A stretch of 64,000 bases of DNA from Paragorgia papillata (Eukaryota > Cnidaria > Anthozoa > Scleralcyonacea > Coralliidae): NCBI GenBank assembly GCA_035771165.1, contig JAWNZC010000469.1:3163001-3227000 (forward strand), written 5' to 3'. Positions 12,778 to 24,352 of this stretch are shown here, one piece after another; position 1 is the first letter of the stretch, and each line of letters starts with the position of its first letter. The position numbers were made by a program, and so were the translations under genes. The notes beneath the pieces are model-generated. The model did no database searches and had not been told where the DNA came from. It saw nothing but the letters and a program-made list of their open reading frames with translations.

Positions 12778-15700
12778 TTTCCAGTACTTTTCCCACGCGG
12801 TTAAGGAATACTCGCAGAAAATTGCGCGAAATTCAATCTTTTTCGACCGTTTAACCGGAAAAAACATATAGACATTATTAAGAGAGGTTCAAATACTCTA
12901 ATTCTTCAAAAAACAAGAAATCCCCATCTGCGTCAAAGTTTGGGTTGACCCTCCCCTTAAACGTGTTGGCACTCAAGTCTTCAACTTAGTCATTTGCTAG
13001 ACATCTTTAACAAAATCCAGGTTTTGTTACAGGAATTTGGCCGGTTTTTGTAAATAATTTTGTGTTTTACGTTGCAAAAATCTAGCAAAAAATCACCGAC
13101 TGTCGGCGATTGATGTTTCCATTAACTGTTGTCGCATCGGCGACTGAATTACAACAATTACAACTATATGGAAACCAGGCTTAATTACCACCACCACTAT
13201 TGCGACCATAAAACCACCATTACCACCACCACCACCATCATTACCACCACTATTACCACCACCATTACCATCATCATTTATTGACATACTTTATTGGTAT
13301 ACTAAATCTTATAATGTTATTAAATCAAAAACTCTATTTAATATACAATTAAGAACTACAAGTTAAAATTTAATTATTTACAAGAGCAACAATGCTTGCA
13401 CAGTTCATGATTTAATATTCCTGTAAGTAATTCTTGTTTTCTAATATTAATCATCACAAAGGAATATTGTCAATAATCATGTGAGTAAATATTTTTCAAA
13501 TTACTATATTGCTAATCATATTAAAAATTATCATTCTGTATTTCTGAACTTCTTAAGAAGTTATTGCACTCCTGTCATTGCATATTTATCAGCGTTTGTT
13601 AATCAGTAAATATTAAAATATTATTTTGATTTAAGAAAGACCTTTATAATAAAGCCTTAATTTCCAAGGCACTTGGCCACTGAACTTGTTTCTCAGGCAC
13701 CAACATTTATTATAAAATAAACTAGGCTACAGTAGCTGAGGTTGTTTCTTCAATGTATGTTGTTAATTGCATGTTACTTTTTTGCTTTACACTGCTAAAT
13801 AACTAAGTATGTTTAAGTAGTAACAGTTGATATTTTACTTTAAAGATTAAGTAAAACACAACAAAATCTACCTAACTTTTGAAGTTGAAAGAAACACAAA
13901 CGTGTTTAAAAATAAGCCGTTAAAATGTTGTTTTTCAACTTCGTAAAAACATATAACAAACTGCGAGAAATGCCTCTTAACAGACTTCAGTTAAAATCAA
14001 ATAATTTTCCAAAAGCCTTCTGGAGGAATCGCGTTTTGCGTTCGCGATATTTTTCAATTGGTGCTCTCCTTTTGAAATTTCTAGATCCGCTCCTAAGAGC
14101 TTTAGTTTGTGATGTTTTCTGTGTGCTGTTGCACTGTTTTAAATTTTTGTTAAACTTTCTTTTTCTTTTTTTTCTTCTTTTTCTTTACTCTGTAAGAGTT
14201 AGAACTGGGATTATATAGAGTAAGGGTTATAAGACAACGTTTTAGGTCGGTTGGGATAGGATTTTGTTCAACGACATGACCTAGGTTCTTTATAAGCGTA
14301 AACAATTGAGTGCTGCGTACGTAGTGTTTTGGATAATAGTAAAGTGAAAAGGTAGCAAACTGCCGAGATTTCAGAAACGAAATACTGACGTTTCGAGCGC
14401 AGCCCTGCATCAGAGTTTACTTAAGAAAACTGATAAAGGGTACCACTCGAACTGACATCAGTTATTCGTTACTCTCATAAAAGGCTCTGCTCGAAACATC
14501 AGTTTTTCGTTTTTAAAATCTCGTCAGCTTGCCATCTTTTCGTTTTATTAATCCTGTTTTCCAGTCATCGCAGAAACTGGCTTGCAGCTCGCAGCGAGTA
14601 CTTGCATCTAATTAAAAAGAAGTCGGAGTGAAAAACACAAGCACTGTGAGTTAGTTTTAATTAGATGTAAGTACTCGCATTGAGCTGCGAGTCAGTTTCT
14701 GCCATGACTGGAAAAGAGGCTTTATAGGTTCTGCTTAGTCTGCTTCGCAGAGATCTCTTCGGCTCCAACACAAGGAATAGCAAGTTTAGAATATAGAGGG
14801 TCTTATAGGCAATGTACAAAACTAGAAATACAAATCGAAAATGTTTAAAAGGTTGGTGTACTGATGACTTGAAATACTCATTAAGTAGGACTAACGTTTT
14901 TAGCGTAGGTCCTTCGTTAAAAAGAAATGTGTACTGAAATAAACGTATATACTATATTCTTTTAAATTTCACTACACCATTTCTTTCTCTCCATCCCCCC
15001 CCCCCCCCCCCCCCTCTCTCTCCCTCTCTCTCTGATGAAGGATCTTCGCTCAAAACGGTTAGACCTGCTTCGTGAGTATATTTCAGCTGTACACCAACTT
15101 TTTAAAAGAATCCCCCGACTGTTTGAACAAGTAGACATGAAAATGTTGGCAATGTCGTCTATTTTGAAAATGCGTTGAATTTTATCATTTTACCATCTTG
15201 AATGATGACGTGAAATGGCTGCAAGCGAAGAGCAGCATGACTACTAGACGTGATTGTTGAAAAAGATTATATTTCGATGGCTTCAGACTGACTTTTTCTC
15301 ATAATAAGAAGCGTAATCAGCTTTTGATTTAAAACTGATCTAAGATTAGAGAATTAGGATTAGAGGGTTAGGATTAGTATTGTCACAATGTCACTGTGAG
15401 GTCAGTAAACCAATTTCTTCCCTGGTTGTTTTCGTGTTTTATTCAACTCTTTTTCGTCGGTGGATATTCCCAGTGAGGAGTAAAATCGTCTGGCGTTAGC
15501 TCAGAGTAAAATACGTAAGACTTGAGAGTCGAATGCCGCTTAGAAATGGTTAAGAGAAAGGTGTGAAAGTTAACTTTTTTACCTCTAAAACGTTTTCCAG
15601 TGTAGATTTGTGCTTCCTTCTAGTTCCTTGCGTAGCTCTAGTGTCAGTGCTGATAATTGAAAAGTTTTTGTTTTTTTACATTTGCAGCGTGTCTGTATCT

Positions 15701-16166
15701 GCCATCCGGAGAAAAATTAGATTTACCGTAAAAAGTGCAAACTTAATCCAAATTAGAATTTCAGAACTTACTAGGACAAATATTTCTTCGCTCTAGAGAA
15801 CTTTGAACTAATAACTAAAGAATAAAACACAAATCTACACCGCAAAATGTTTTAGAAAGGAAAGATGTAATTTTTTATAGCTTTTTCCTATCAAGTCACG
15901 TCAAATTGCGATGTTCCAGACTTTTAGTTTTAGATAATTTTTTTAAAAAACAAAAACATTAAAACAATCAGATCTAGCAGTCATTGACAGTCATGCTACT
16001 ATTTAGTTTGACGTCATTTGACGTCATTATTCAAGATGGCGCCACTCGTGGTGAAATTAGCTTATACTCGCACATAATCTTTTTGAAAAGTAAATTATTT
16101 TTAAATTTCTTACAAGGCATTTTCAAAATAGACGAAGACGTTGACAACATTTTGATGCCAACTTGT

Positions 16167-19100
16167 TCAAATAGTTGGAGATGCCTTTTTGACATTTTCG
16201 ATTGGATTTTGATATGAGCGTGCGTAATGTGTTATCAGCGGTATTACTGAGTGAAATACTTCTATTTCAGTTGGAGTAAAGTGGAAACTTCCAGCCAGAA
16301 GAGATTTGGTTTGTGCAGTGCGAGGTTGGTATCCTGGGGGTAATTGATATGAGTAGCCAAGGTTGGAGCATGATACTTGATTGAGATTGGAGTTAGCACC
16401 AATGACGAGATCACAACCTCCACCAAAGGTTGGTCCGTAGTTATGATGGCTGAGGATTGCACGTTGCTTGTCGTGAACGTCGCATTTGAATGCAGGTATG
16501 TCGTCTTTATTTTTTAACGAAAACAAAAACGAGGAGTTGGACTCTTTCCAACCTCGACCTGAAATAAAATGTAAAACATTTACTCCATGTGTTCATCATA
16601 TTTTCCTTTACTTCATCATTGACTTTAAAAAACATTTTAAACCAAAACAAAGAAAATTTTTAAAACAGTTCTGTCATTGAATTCTCTTGAATGTACAGTT
16701 TTAGCAGAACATTATAATTTTCTACATGTTTGATATAAAATATAGAAATATAGAAAAAAAATTCAACTTCTAAAAACTAAAGTAAGGTTTCATTTGTTTA
16801 AAGTGTATATTTACTACTAAATATACTAAGTCGGTTAGTGACCTCAACCTTGGTCACTACGCTGGTTATTAACCTCGGGCCTCGGTCAATAACCAGCGTA
16901 GTGACCAAGGTTGAGGTCACTAACCGACTTAGTTCATAATTGTGGAGGTGTTACTGTTATTCTAGCAAAAAGAAGTTTATTGGTTTTATTTCAACTGGTT
17001 TTGTTAAAGTTTTCCTGTTTTTTTCCTGAGCTAGAAAGAGAGTTAATTTTACCTTACGGCAAGTTGTTTTCTTTTATAATTGACACAAAATTATTGTAGT
17101 CATAAAATATGTACTGACTATTGTTGGTTTTGTTTGTCAATCAAAGTACCATGGGTAGCTGTGGGATTAATTAGTAAAGCTTTTACGCAAATTGTTTGAT
17201 ATTTTGTGAGCTGAGTGATTTTTTTTGTTCGTCTATATATGTTGTTCATTTATCGGCCATGCATGCGTGATAGTGAATATGGACGAGTCCAGTGATGACG
17301 AATTTCGAATTACGCAAAGTACCTTTTGCTCTAGAATTGTAAACTTTGGCAACGACTTTCCAGATATATTCGAAGAATTGCGAGCAGTGAAGCCAGCGGA
17401 AAAACTAGAAAGCAACGTGACAGAAAAAACAAAGCGTGGCATTGAAATAATACCTGATGAAGAGTTTCGCAAAAGAGTAGAAGACCGTATCCCAAAGAAC
17501 ACAAGGCTTTCAACCGAGTGGAGTATGTCTGTTTGGCGAGAATGGGCTGAAGAAAGAAATGCTCTTCGGTCAACATATCATCCAAACGTCGAGCCTTATG
17601 ATAAAGTACCGATTTGGATTGCTCAAGCAAGGGACGACAATGAACTTAACTATTGGTTAAGTCGATTTGTAAGTGGAGATTCGAAAGAAGTCTCCTAGTG
17701 GTGAACTTTATCCGCCCAATATACTTTGTATAATCTTTGCTGTGGAATTCAAAGATATGTTAGAGAAGATAAAGATGGGCGAGCGGAGATTAATATATTC
17801 GCAGATCCAAAGTACAAAGGGTTCAGAGATAGTTTAGACGCTGAGATGAAACGGCTGACTTCGCTTGGCGTTGGTGTCATAAAGGGGCAAGCTGAAGCAA
17901 TTTCTGAAGATGAAGAAGCTATACTGTGGAGCAAAGGTCTACTTGGTGATTCTTGCTTGGTGAGACTTTAATAATTGCATGGTTAGGTTCGATGGTTGTG
18001 TGTTTAACCATATAAAATGACTGAACAGTGAACTGAGTGTGTGGTTTGGTGAATTAGAAGCATGCGATAGTTGTGTGATTAAAAGATCATTTTTTTGGTT
18101 TATGTTTTTAATATTTATTTTAGTTGAGTTGGCTGATTTACTACAACTTGCCTTAAAATGCATAAATTACTTATTGTCCCAGGGATAATATATATTATCC
18201 CTGGGACAATAAGTAATTTATGTATTTTAAGGCGGGATTGTAGTAAATCAGCCAATAAAATTTCAACCCCGACCTACTTTAGAGGTGAATACGCTGGATA
18301 ATGACCGCGGTAGATCAAAGAATACCGACTCGATCATGAACTAATATGCTGTAATTACAATTAAATACACTATTTTATTATATAAAATAGAGTGTTTTAT
18401 TGATTTTTCCACCACTAATAAAAGTGATAATCTCACATGTGCGATTAGTTATGATAATCGCACATGTGACGATTATCGCTGAATCAGCATTATAGTTTAA
18501 TGCAATTTTTGCAAGGCAATAGGACAATTTTTTTATATAATAAACAGAACAATACATGGATGCTTGGAAATATGAAATTTATTTCTCGTGTTGAACAGGA
18601 TATGTCACTCGTTCGCTTCGCTCACTCGTGAGATATCCTGGTCAACACTCGAAATAAATTTCATATTTCCGCACATCCATGTATTATTCTCTATATAATT
18701 ATTTTTTTCACTACTCTAAATTATTTTATTGTTATAGTCAAAATGGAAATACCTTCCCACTTCTTCTTCTGTAGTTTGTTGTGTATTACTGTATTTCTGT
18801 AGCCACTACCGAAGCATGAGAAATATTTTTTTTGAAAACTGTACATATAAATAGTATAATTTAGCTTTAAATGGCATTTATTCATAATACAATGGATATA
18901 TTTATCCCAAATTGATACCAAGAGACGAATATACATCAAGAATTGGTGACTTTTATCACTAGACTTTCCTCACACTTCAGTAGCAGCTACAGAAATACAG
19001 TAATACACAACCAACTACAGAAGTGGAAGTGGGAAGGTATTTTCATTTTGACTGCAAATTTAATGTTTTTTCTAAATTATCATGTGTGGTCCTGATTCAA

Positions 19101-21885
19101 ACTTGAATACTAAACTATCAGGAAGTCACTGCATTTTTCATTTTTACAAAAATATCAATATTTTGCCCTATAAATGAAAATACTTTTTATGACTTTTTTA
19201 ATCTTGTGCTGCAACGTTGCTGTTAACCCATTGCTACCTAGGGTGTCTGAAGGTTCTCCTTTTCATGAGTAAAATCATCTGGTATTAGCCAGAGAGTGAA
19301 ACAATAAAGGTGTCATTTTGGCTGGCTCAAGTATCCATTAGGTTTGATGTAAAAAGGAAATTGGATGTATTTTATCTGCCAACAGACTATAAACATATTT
19401 CATTTTTGAAAATGTAGAATACTTAACATCAGACACCTCCACAGAGATAAAATCTTAAGAGATAAGTCTTATGCCTCGACACGGCCACGTTGAATTGCAT
19501 CCTTCGCAATTCAGCCACTGGCTGCAAGTAAGGATGATTAGCCCCCAGTCCTTTTTTATCTTTAGGATAGCCTGGGTAGCTTGTGTATTAAGGCTTGGGT
19601 GCTTGGCATGCTTTTACCCATGCAGCAGTCCTACAGATGGCCACTTTTAAAAATGTTTGGACAGCGACTTTTAGCATGAACAACCTCAGCAAAATATCAT
19701 CTTCAAACAACGACAACACATGTTTTCCCTTTCTGATGTTTCTTGATTTCTGTCAGCTGTTGTTTTTTTAACTATTGGACAAGTTTTGTTACTTATTTTT
19801 GTCAAGACATGCAGATATGATGATGGCTTCTTACAACTACGTCCACCAAAAACTTTTCATGGCCTTGTGCACCAAAATATATAATGTTCTTGATGGTCAG
19901 TTTTGAAACCGTGGCTACATACAGAAGCCTGAAGCTTGTGTGCAGCTGTGCTGACTAATTCCATAGAAAGTGATGATAAAGATTTTCTATGACAGACTAT
20001 GTATGTGTTTTATAGTATGGTGTTGAAACATTTTTGAACAATTTTGAAGTTAAGAATATACCTGCCCAGTTCTGGTCTGTATATCCACCACAAATATAAT
20101 CCCCAACTTTCACTAAAGTCACTGTAGGTCCCTTATTGTCACAACATCTGTGAAAATCTTGTGCACGCCATCCATCTCTACCAGCTCGATAACAAAGACG
20201 CCATTGAAACTGATCACCCAACCACATTTCCATTTGTTTGCCATATTCAAAATGACCATTCAAAATAATTGAGGTATTACATAATTCACAAGGAACTGTT
20301 GCAGGACGACATGCTAGATAAGAAAGTAAATTACATATGATTAAACCATTCCTGCCCGAGCTGGCCAAAAACAGTTCTAAAGGGCGGTGCCACAGCGATG
20401 AGTGTGACGGCATAAACTTTGCATCAAAAAGGTCGCGTTAAAAAATGTCACTTGCTATGGACTCAGCGTGAGCGAGCGATGAAGGAGCGAACTCGCAGAC
20501 ACAATCTCCAAGGCGAAGCGTTAATAATCAAAGCGTTAATAATTTGCCTGCTTGTAGACTCTACTGTCTTTATTCGATGATGTAATGAAATGTTGTACGG
20601 CTTGGACGGTGCGTTGCGTAGCTAGCATCGCAATAGAGAAATACGTCAGACCTTGTGAAAGTTTTATCTGGAGTTGAATCAATTACAACATGTACCATGT
20701 ACCTTTAGTTAATTTTTAATTCTTTTTAGTTATATAAATCTTACCAACTTTTCCCAGTTTATCGAAGAACGTCGTAACATCATTGTCGTTGATTGGGGTG
20801 CTTTGATATTCAATGTTGCCATCATGAACAGGTTTCATACTCCGTGGTCGCTCTTGTTTCATTCTTTCTATATTCTCTTCAATCATCTTTTGCGACGAAA
20901 GGATTTCTTCATCGTTGCCTTTCTCAAGAAGGTTCTTGGCTAGATTGAAAGAACCTTTTACTTTATCCACGTGACGTTTCACTTCGGTTTCTTGTTCCAC
21001 AAGTGGTTCGTGAGTTTCTTTGTATTTCTTGTCCACTTCCTTCATCATTAGTTTGGCTTTCTCTTCCAGCTTTTGAGTTAAGATTTTTAAAACTTCTTCT
21101 TTCTGTCGAGTGATGTCTTTCTTTGCTTTCTTTACATTGTCTTCCAGAGACTGTTTGGCATTTGATATCAACTCTAATGTGTCGTTGCCTTCCTTCAGAC
21201 TTTCTTCTAAGATCGTACAACGCGATGCTAATACTTCTCTTTGCTTCTCAGCCACTTCGTCAACCGAGAGACATGAATGATTTTGCTTGATGTGATTCAA
21301 TAGCATACAATGACTACAGATCAGTTCTTTACATGTCTCGCAATAGAACTCAAGGGTCTTGTTCTCATGATTCTTGCAGTAAAGTTTTGCTCTGATCTTG
21401 GCTTGGTTCTCAGCTTGACTCAACTCGTTTATTGATAGCAGTAGCACAGCGTGTTTCTTCTTGCTTTGTCTGTACCAAGTTTCATGAACTTCGAAACATT
21501 TTTCACACATGAACACCTCACAAGTTGTACATCGGCTAACTGCTGGCTCTTGGCAACGAGAACATTGCGAAACCTGTGCTCGTCGTTGAATCGCCATGAC
21601 GTCTAACATATTTCTGATAAAATGACTGCTCGCCATTCCTGCTACTTCATCTTTTGGTTTCAGGAAAAATTCTGACCGACATGTCGGACAGTTGAATACT
21701 TCAATCTCTTTACCAGCTGCTTCCTCACGATGGCGTTTTACAAACTTCTCTAAACAGATTTTGCAAAACGAGTGTAAGCAAGGCATTAATGTTCGTGGTT
21801 CGTTCAAAGTTTCTAAGCAAATTGGACATGTCAGTAAGGATTCTAGTTGATCAACTGGAACGGCGTCGGTTTGAGAAGTAGCCAT
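16167..21885 (-). CDS. TRIM-TLDc gene A: RING/B-box/coiled-coil/TLDc protein with a readthrough C-terminus
   Basis: Three exons on the minus strand: 21885-20745, 20313-20062 and 16558-16167, all GT-AG, phases 1 and 1, predicted 594 aa. I start at ATG 21885 (ctacaATGG), shared by all paralogues. Order: RING C3HC4 near residues 20-69, B-box1 near 107-140, B-box2 near 165-205, a charged coiled coil to about 335, then TLDc over exons 2 and 3, with FHRCCDNKGPTVTL, CGGYTD, YGPTFGGG and TPTEIEVF visible. RING and B-box proteins are usually E3 ubiquitin ligases; TLDc domains occur in OXR1/NCOA7-type stress proteins. Odd points: the Tyr-stop pair of the family is replaced by CAC TCA, so the frame continues 27 residues into array sequence. 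The first ~15 residues of exon 2 are unlike the paralogues. Intron 2 holds several insertions. Confidence 0.88.
16826..16932. repeat. Perfect 45-bp-arm palindrome
   Basis: Arms 16826-16870 and 16888-16932 are exact reverse complements around a 17-base loop. It lies at the left end of the insertion at 16830-18339 in gene A intron 2. Confidence 0.9.
17281..17971 (+). pseudogene. Broken DUF3504 (Crypton-type tyrosine recombinase) fragment
   Basis: The frame from ATG 17281 encodes an acidic leader and then a segment with STEWSMSVWREWAEERN and NYWLSRFV. After a stop near 17696 the homology resumes in another frame with CCGIQRYVRED, GFRDSLDAEMKRL and ILWSKGLLGD. This order matches the DUF3504 region shared by ZMYM2/3/4- and QRICH1-like proteins, described as domesticated Crypton recombinases. 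At least two frameshifts separate the parts, and the catalytic C-terminal region is missing after about 17971. It lies antisense in gene A intron 2. Confidence 0.6.
18128..18255. repeat. Palindrome with ~60-bp arms
   Basis: The arms meet at 18191/18192 in a perfect 22-base centre (18181-18202). The outer parts TTGGCTGATTTACTACAA and TTGTAGTAAATCAGCCAA pair. It belongs to the DUF3504-carrying insertion. Confidence 0.85.
18374..18697. mobile_element. Foldback insertion in gene A intron 2
   Basis: Absent from the matching intron of gene D (near 52995-53005), where the flanking sequence is continuous. Inside are a small palindrome (about 18425-18480, CACATGTGCGATTA) and a foldback (about 18555-18690) with arms TACATGGATG / CATCCATGTA around GAAATATGAAATTTATTTC. 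Confidence 0.6.
18698..20061. other. Rest of gene A intron 2, colinear with gene D
   Basis: Aligns by eye with 53005-55896 of gene D, apart from a ~105-bp insertion here (19456-19563) and a 1.6-kb insertion there. No exon seen. Confidence 0.6.
19456..19563. repeat. ~105-bp dispersed repeat inserted in gene A intron
   Basis: Contains CTCGACACGGCCAC and GCAAGTAAGGATGATTAG. A close copy is at 61330-61415 in the tail of a 5S-SINE. Gene D lacks it between matching flanks (near 53760), so it is probably a SINE tail fragment. Confidence 0.55.
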
Positions 21886-21963
21886 TGTAGACAACGTTTT
21901 GTTCAAAAAGTGTAGTAGTTTCTTGTGTTGATACTCAGTTTATAGTTAAACTGCAATGCCGAC

Positions 21964-21977
21964 GGAAAGCGAAAGTG
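21964..21977. promoter_or_regulatory. IRF/ISRE-like site upstream of gene A
   Basis: GGAAAGCGAAAGTG matches GAAANNGAAA, the IRF-binding core, about 80 bp upstream of the gene A start and in antisense orientation to the gene. The same site is upstream of gene D (58915-58928). Function is inferred. Confidence 0.4.
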
Positions 21978-22329
21978 TTGGAAGTCGTTGTCTCTGAATT
22001 CTCAGTAAATGGTAATACGATTCTTGGTAAACTATCAAATATCCTGCTGTGATTGGTTTTCTATTTCGATATTCCTGTTTATATTTGCATCTTTTTAACT
22101 ATACACTCAGCCTGGAGTACAATATATAGACTAGAGAACATCGCTTGCTTTTGCCAAGGAGCAAAACAGCCGAAACTGACGTGAATTCCTTGCATAACGA
22201 ATTAAATCTCATTTATACGTCATGGTGAAAAGTATTTTACTGTTGCGTTTTCAAAATGATAAATTTCTTGGAAAACCACGTGGTGAAAGTGTTGGGCTAT
22301 TGTGATGTCACGAGCATTTCCGAGTCAAG

Positions 22330-22691
22330 TAGCCAAGGTTAGATATAGCTTTGGTTGCCTTTGCAAACTGTTGAAACGAGAAAGAGGCAGCAGATTGGTC
22401 TGTATGAATAATATAGAAAATTGATACTGTTGTTTTTGTTGTGGAAATGTATGAAAAAGCAGAGTGTTGGGTAGGCGACGAGTGTTTTGAACAAGTGAAA
22501 AGGTGGTAAACTGCTGAGATTTTTAGTAAAATAGATTTTTACGGGGCATGATTGCCCGGAAAATATTTGATTTCTAACTCTCAGAAACGCGTTCTCCTGC
22601 ATTTTAGGGTCAGTTTTACAAGAAAATATTATGATCATAAACAACATCATTTTAGTTTACCTTTACTTCCTTTGTCAATATCAGACTAGTT
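22330..22691. other. Upstream flank of gene A, no gene seen
   Basis: Similarity to the gene D upstream region ends near 22383 (59363 there). The rest holds one arm (about 22492-22530) of a large loose foldback whose partner is near 23688-23723. Confidence 0.4.
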
Positions 22692-22694
22692 TTA

Positions 22695-23372
22695 GGGCCT
22701 GCTTATATGATCCAGGTGTACCGGGATGTCCCGGTTGCCGGGGATGAATTTCATCCCGGGTTTATATGGAGTAAACAAAGTGCTCGTCCTGGTTGACTGG
22801 GATGAATTTCATCCTGAGTTTATATGGAGTAAACAAAGTGCTCGTCCCGGTTGACTGGGATGAATTTCATCCTGGGTTTATATGGAGTAAACAAAGTGCT
22901 CGTCCCGGTTGCCCGGGATGAATTTCATCTCGGGTTTATATGGAGTAAACAAAGTGCTCGTCCCGGTTGACCAGGATGAATTTCATCCCGGGTCAAAAAG
23001 TGCGGGAATTTAAGGAAATGGACAAAAAGGCAAAAACTCACCCTAATTCTACTATGTTAGAAGTTATTTCACTTTTATTCAGTGTTTTGTCTTTAGACCT
23101 GACCGTTTGGACGAAATTCTGACCGTAATATTCAAAATTACAAGCATTGTAGTTCAGTAAACTTCATCCCGGTGTACCGGGATGTCGCGTTTATATGGGA
23201 AAAAATCTGTCCCGGTGTACCGAGATCTCGGTTGCTTCAACCGGGATCGCGATACACCGTGACGTCCCGGTCTCCATATAAACGCAACCGCGAAAATAAC
23301 AGTAAATTATCTACAAGCCGAGATCCCGCTACACCGGGACGTCCGCTACACCGGGATGATATAAACAGGCCC
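22695..23372. mobile_element. Harbinger-like MITE with internal 58-bp repeats
   Basis: The ends GGGCCTGCTTATATGATCC and GGATGATATAAACAGGCCC are inverted repeats. Both flanks are TTA (22692-22694, 23373-23375), the 3-bp target size of PIF/Harbinger elements. The 678-bp body encodes nothing recognisable. A 58-bp unit is repeated about five times from 22741 (starts 22741, 22799, 22857, 22915, 22973). Confidence 0.75.
22741..22999. repeat. 58-bp tandem repeat, five copies
   Basis: Each unit holds GGATGAATTTCATC, itself nearly palindromic, and TTTATATGGAGTAAACAAAG. Period is exactly 58 bp. Confidence 0.9.
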
Positions 23373-23805
23373 TTAGTAGACTAGTTGCACATGGTCATGG
23401 TGCCCTGGTCTGTGTGTGAAATTTATGTACGAGAAAGTGCCACCAGGCCTGCAATTGTTTTTAAATCTATAAGCTCCGACGTTAATTCTGGTGCAATCTG
23501 AGGCATGATCAGGCAGCAGCAGTATTGCACCAATTACTGCAGCGGGAAAAACTCGTGCTTTCACGTCTAATTTTTAGGGGGACTCGGCCCCTGCTTACGG
23601 TCATGAGCGGAGCCCTTCATCAGAGTAGAATCGGCTGAATCAGTAAAATGAAGGGCTCTGCTCAAAACTTCAGTTTTTCCTTACTAAAAATCTCGGCACT
23701 GATCATCTTTTCACTTTGCTTTGTAATACATAACCTGATGCAAACACTCGTGTAATAAGTTTGGCAGAATTCGAACTTTCGAAGGTGCTTATGTAAAACC
23801 CATGC

Positions 23806-23865
23806 GCGGGGTGTTGGTGGCACAGTGGTTAGCGCACGCGCCTTTCACCTGGATTTTTTTCTCGT
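23806..23865 (+). repeat. tRNA-derived SINE head, truncated
   Basis: GTGGCACAGTGGTTAGCGC resembles a tRNA D-arm/box A, followed by GCCTTTCACC, an anticodon-arm sequence common in tRNA SINEs. The T-arm is missing, so it is not a tRNA gene. Confidence 0.4.
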
Positions 23866-24120
23866 CGGTATGGCTAGAAACGTTTCCCTGTTTGCCAACA
23901 GCAGTATCTGTTTATATATTTACATACTTCGTAAATATATTCATAAAAATGGCCACCATTTTATATTTTTTTATAAGCATTTAAATTTAGCCTTTCCAGC
24001 CTCAATCTTGTGTAAAGGTTTTTTTCAATTAGATAAAACGCAAGAATAAGGTTGGAAAGGTTATTTAAATGCTTATAAAAATATAAAATGGCAACCATCT
24101 TTTGAAAAGGCTGGGAGACG

Positions 24121-24352
24121 GACAAAAAAGATGGTGAGTTGTACATTTAACCACAATCCTTTGTGTGCAGTAAATATTGTTTCTTGCAGAATTATTGGAA
24201 GATATGGTTTTAAAACGATCAATTTTGGTAGGAATGAAGTTCTTGCTTACTTAATCCATCTTAGCATGATAAACAATCTTTAGTTGTTATTTGAGCTGAT
24301 TTGAGGTTGCAAAGCATTGTGGTTAAATGTACCGCCGCCATCTTTTTCGGTA
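24121..24352. mobile_element. MITE with ~35-bp inverted ends
   Basis: AAAAAGATGGTGAG…TTTAACCACAAT at the left pairs with ATTGTGGTTAAA…GCCATCTTTTTC at the right. It lies just right of another foldback (arms about 23948-24000 and 24040-24098, containing ATAAAATGG and its complement). Confidence 0.5.

Larger units (their letters stand above)
10929..15958. repeat. Array unit 3
   Basis: Third full unit, 5030 bp. It shares the triplicated 56-bp subrepeat with unit 2, but from about 13200 onward it carries many private substitutions and indels, for example lacking ~30 bp near 15810. Its distal part resembles the gene D flank (50.0-52.3 kb) at several sites where units 1 and 2 differ. Confidence 0.85.
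883..16269. repeat. Tandem array of ~5-kb units (three full, one partial)
   Basis: The same sequence restarts at 883, 5865, 10929 and 15959, giving units of 4982, 5064 and 5030 bp and a 311-bp partial copy. Units 1 to 3 are nearly identical; the second half of unit 3 is visibly more diverged. The array stops at 16269, inside the last codons of TRIM-TLDc gene A. Each unit carries at its equivalent point (about 1175-1193 in unit 1) the reverse complement of the last ~20 coding bases of that gene, so the repeat boundary coincides with the gene's 3' end. A related single block with indels lies at 48804-52390 next to gene D. No long protein is encoded. Growth by unequal exchange is inferred. Confidence 0.9.
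16830..18339. mobile_element. 1.5-kb insertion carrying a DUF3504 fragment
   Basis: Gene D has the uninterrupted intron sequence (about 52963-52985), so this segment is an insertion in A or a loss from D. It is flanked by ACTAA at 16825-16829 and 18340-18344. The two ends share GTCGGT and a weakly similar stretch in inverted orientation. Inside are the 107-bp palindrome, the recombinase fragment (17281-17971) and a second palindrome (18128-18255). The element class is unclear: Cryptons normally lack terminal inverted repeats, so this may be a composite. Confidence 0.6.

Noticed and set aside
883..16269. The array as a CRISPR or rDNA array
   Set aside because: The unit is ~5 kb with no short spaced repeats and no rRNA sequence that I could recognise.
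23172..23384. 70-aa frame in the Harbinger-like MITE
   Set aside because: It lies in inverted-repeat DNA with no coding pattern.
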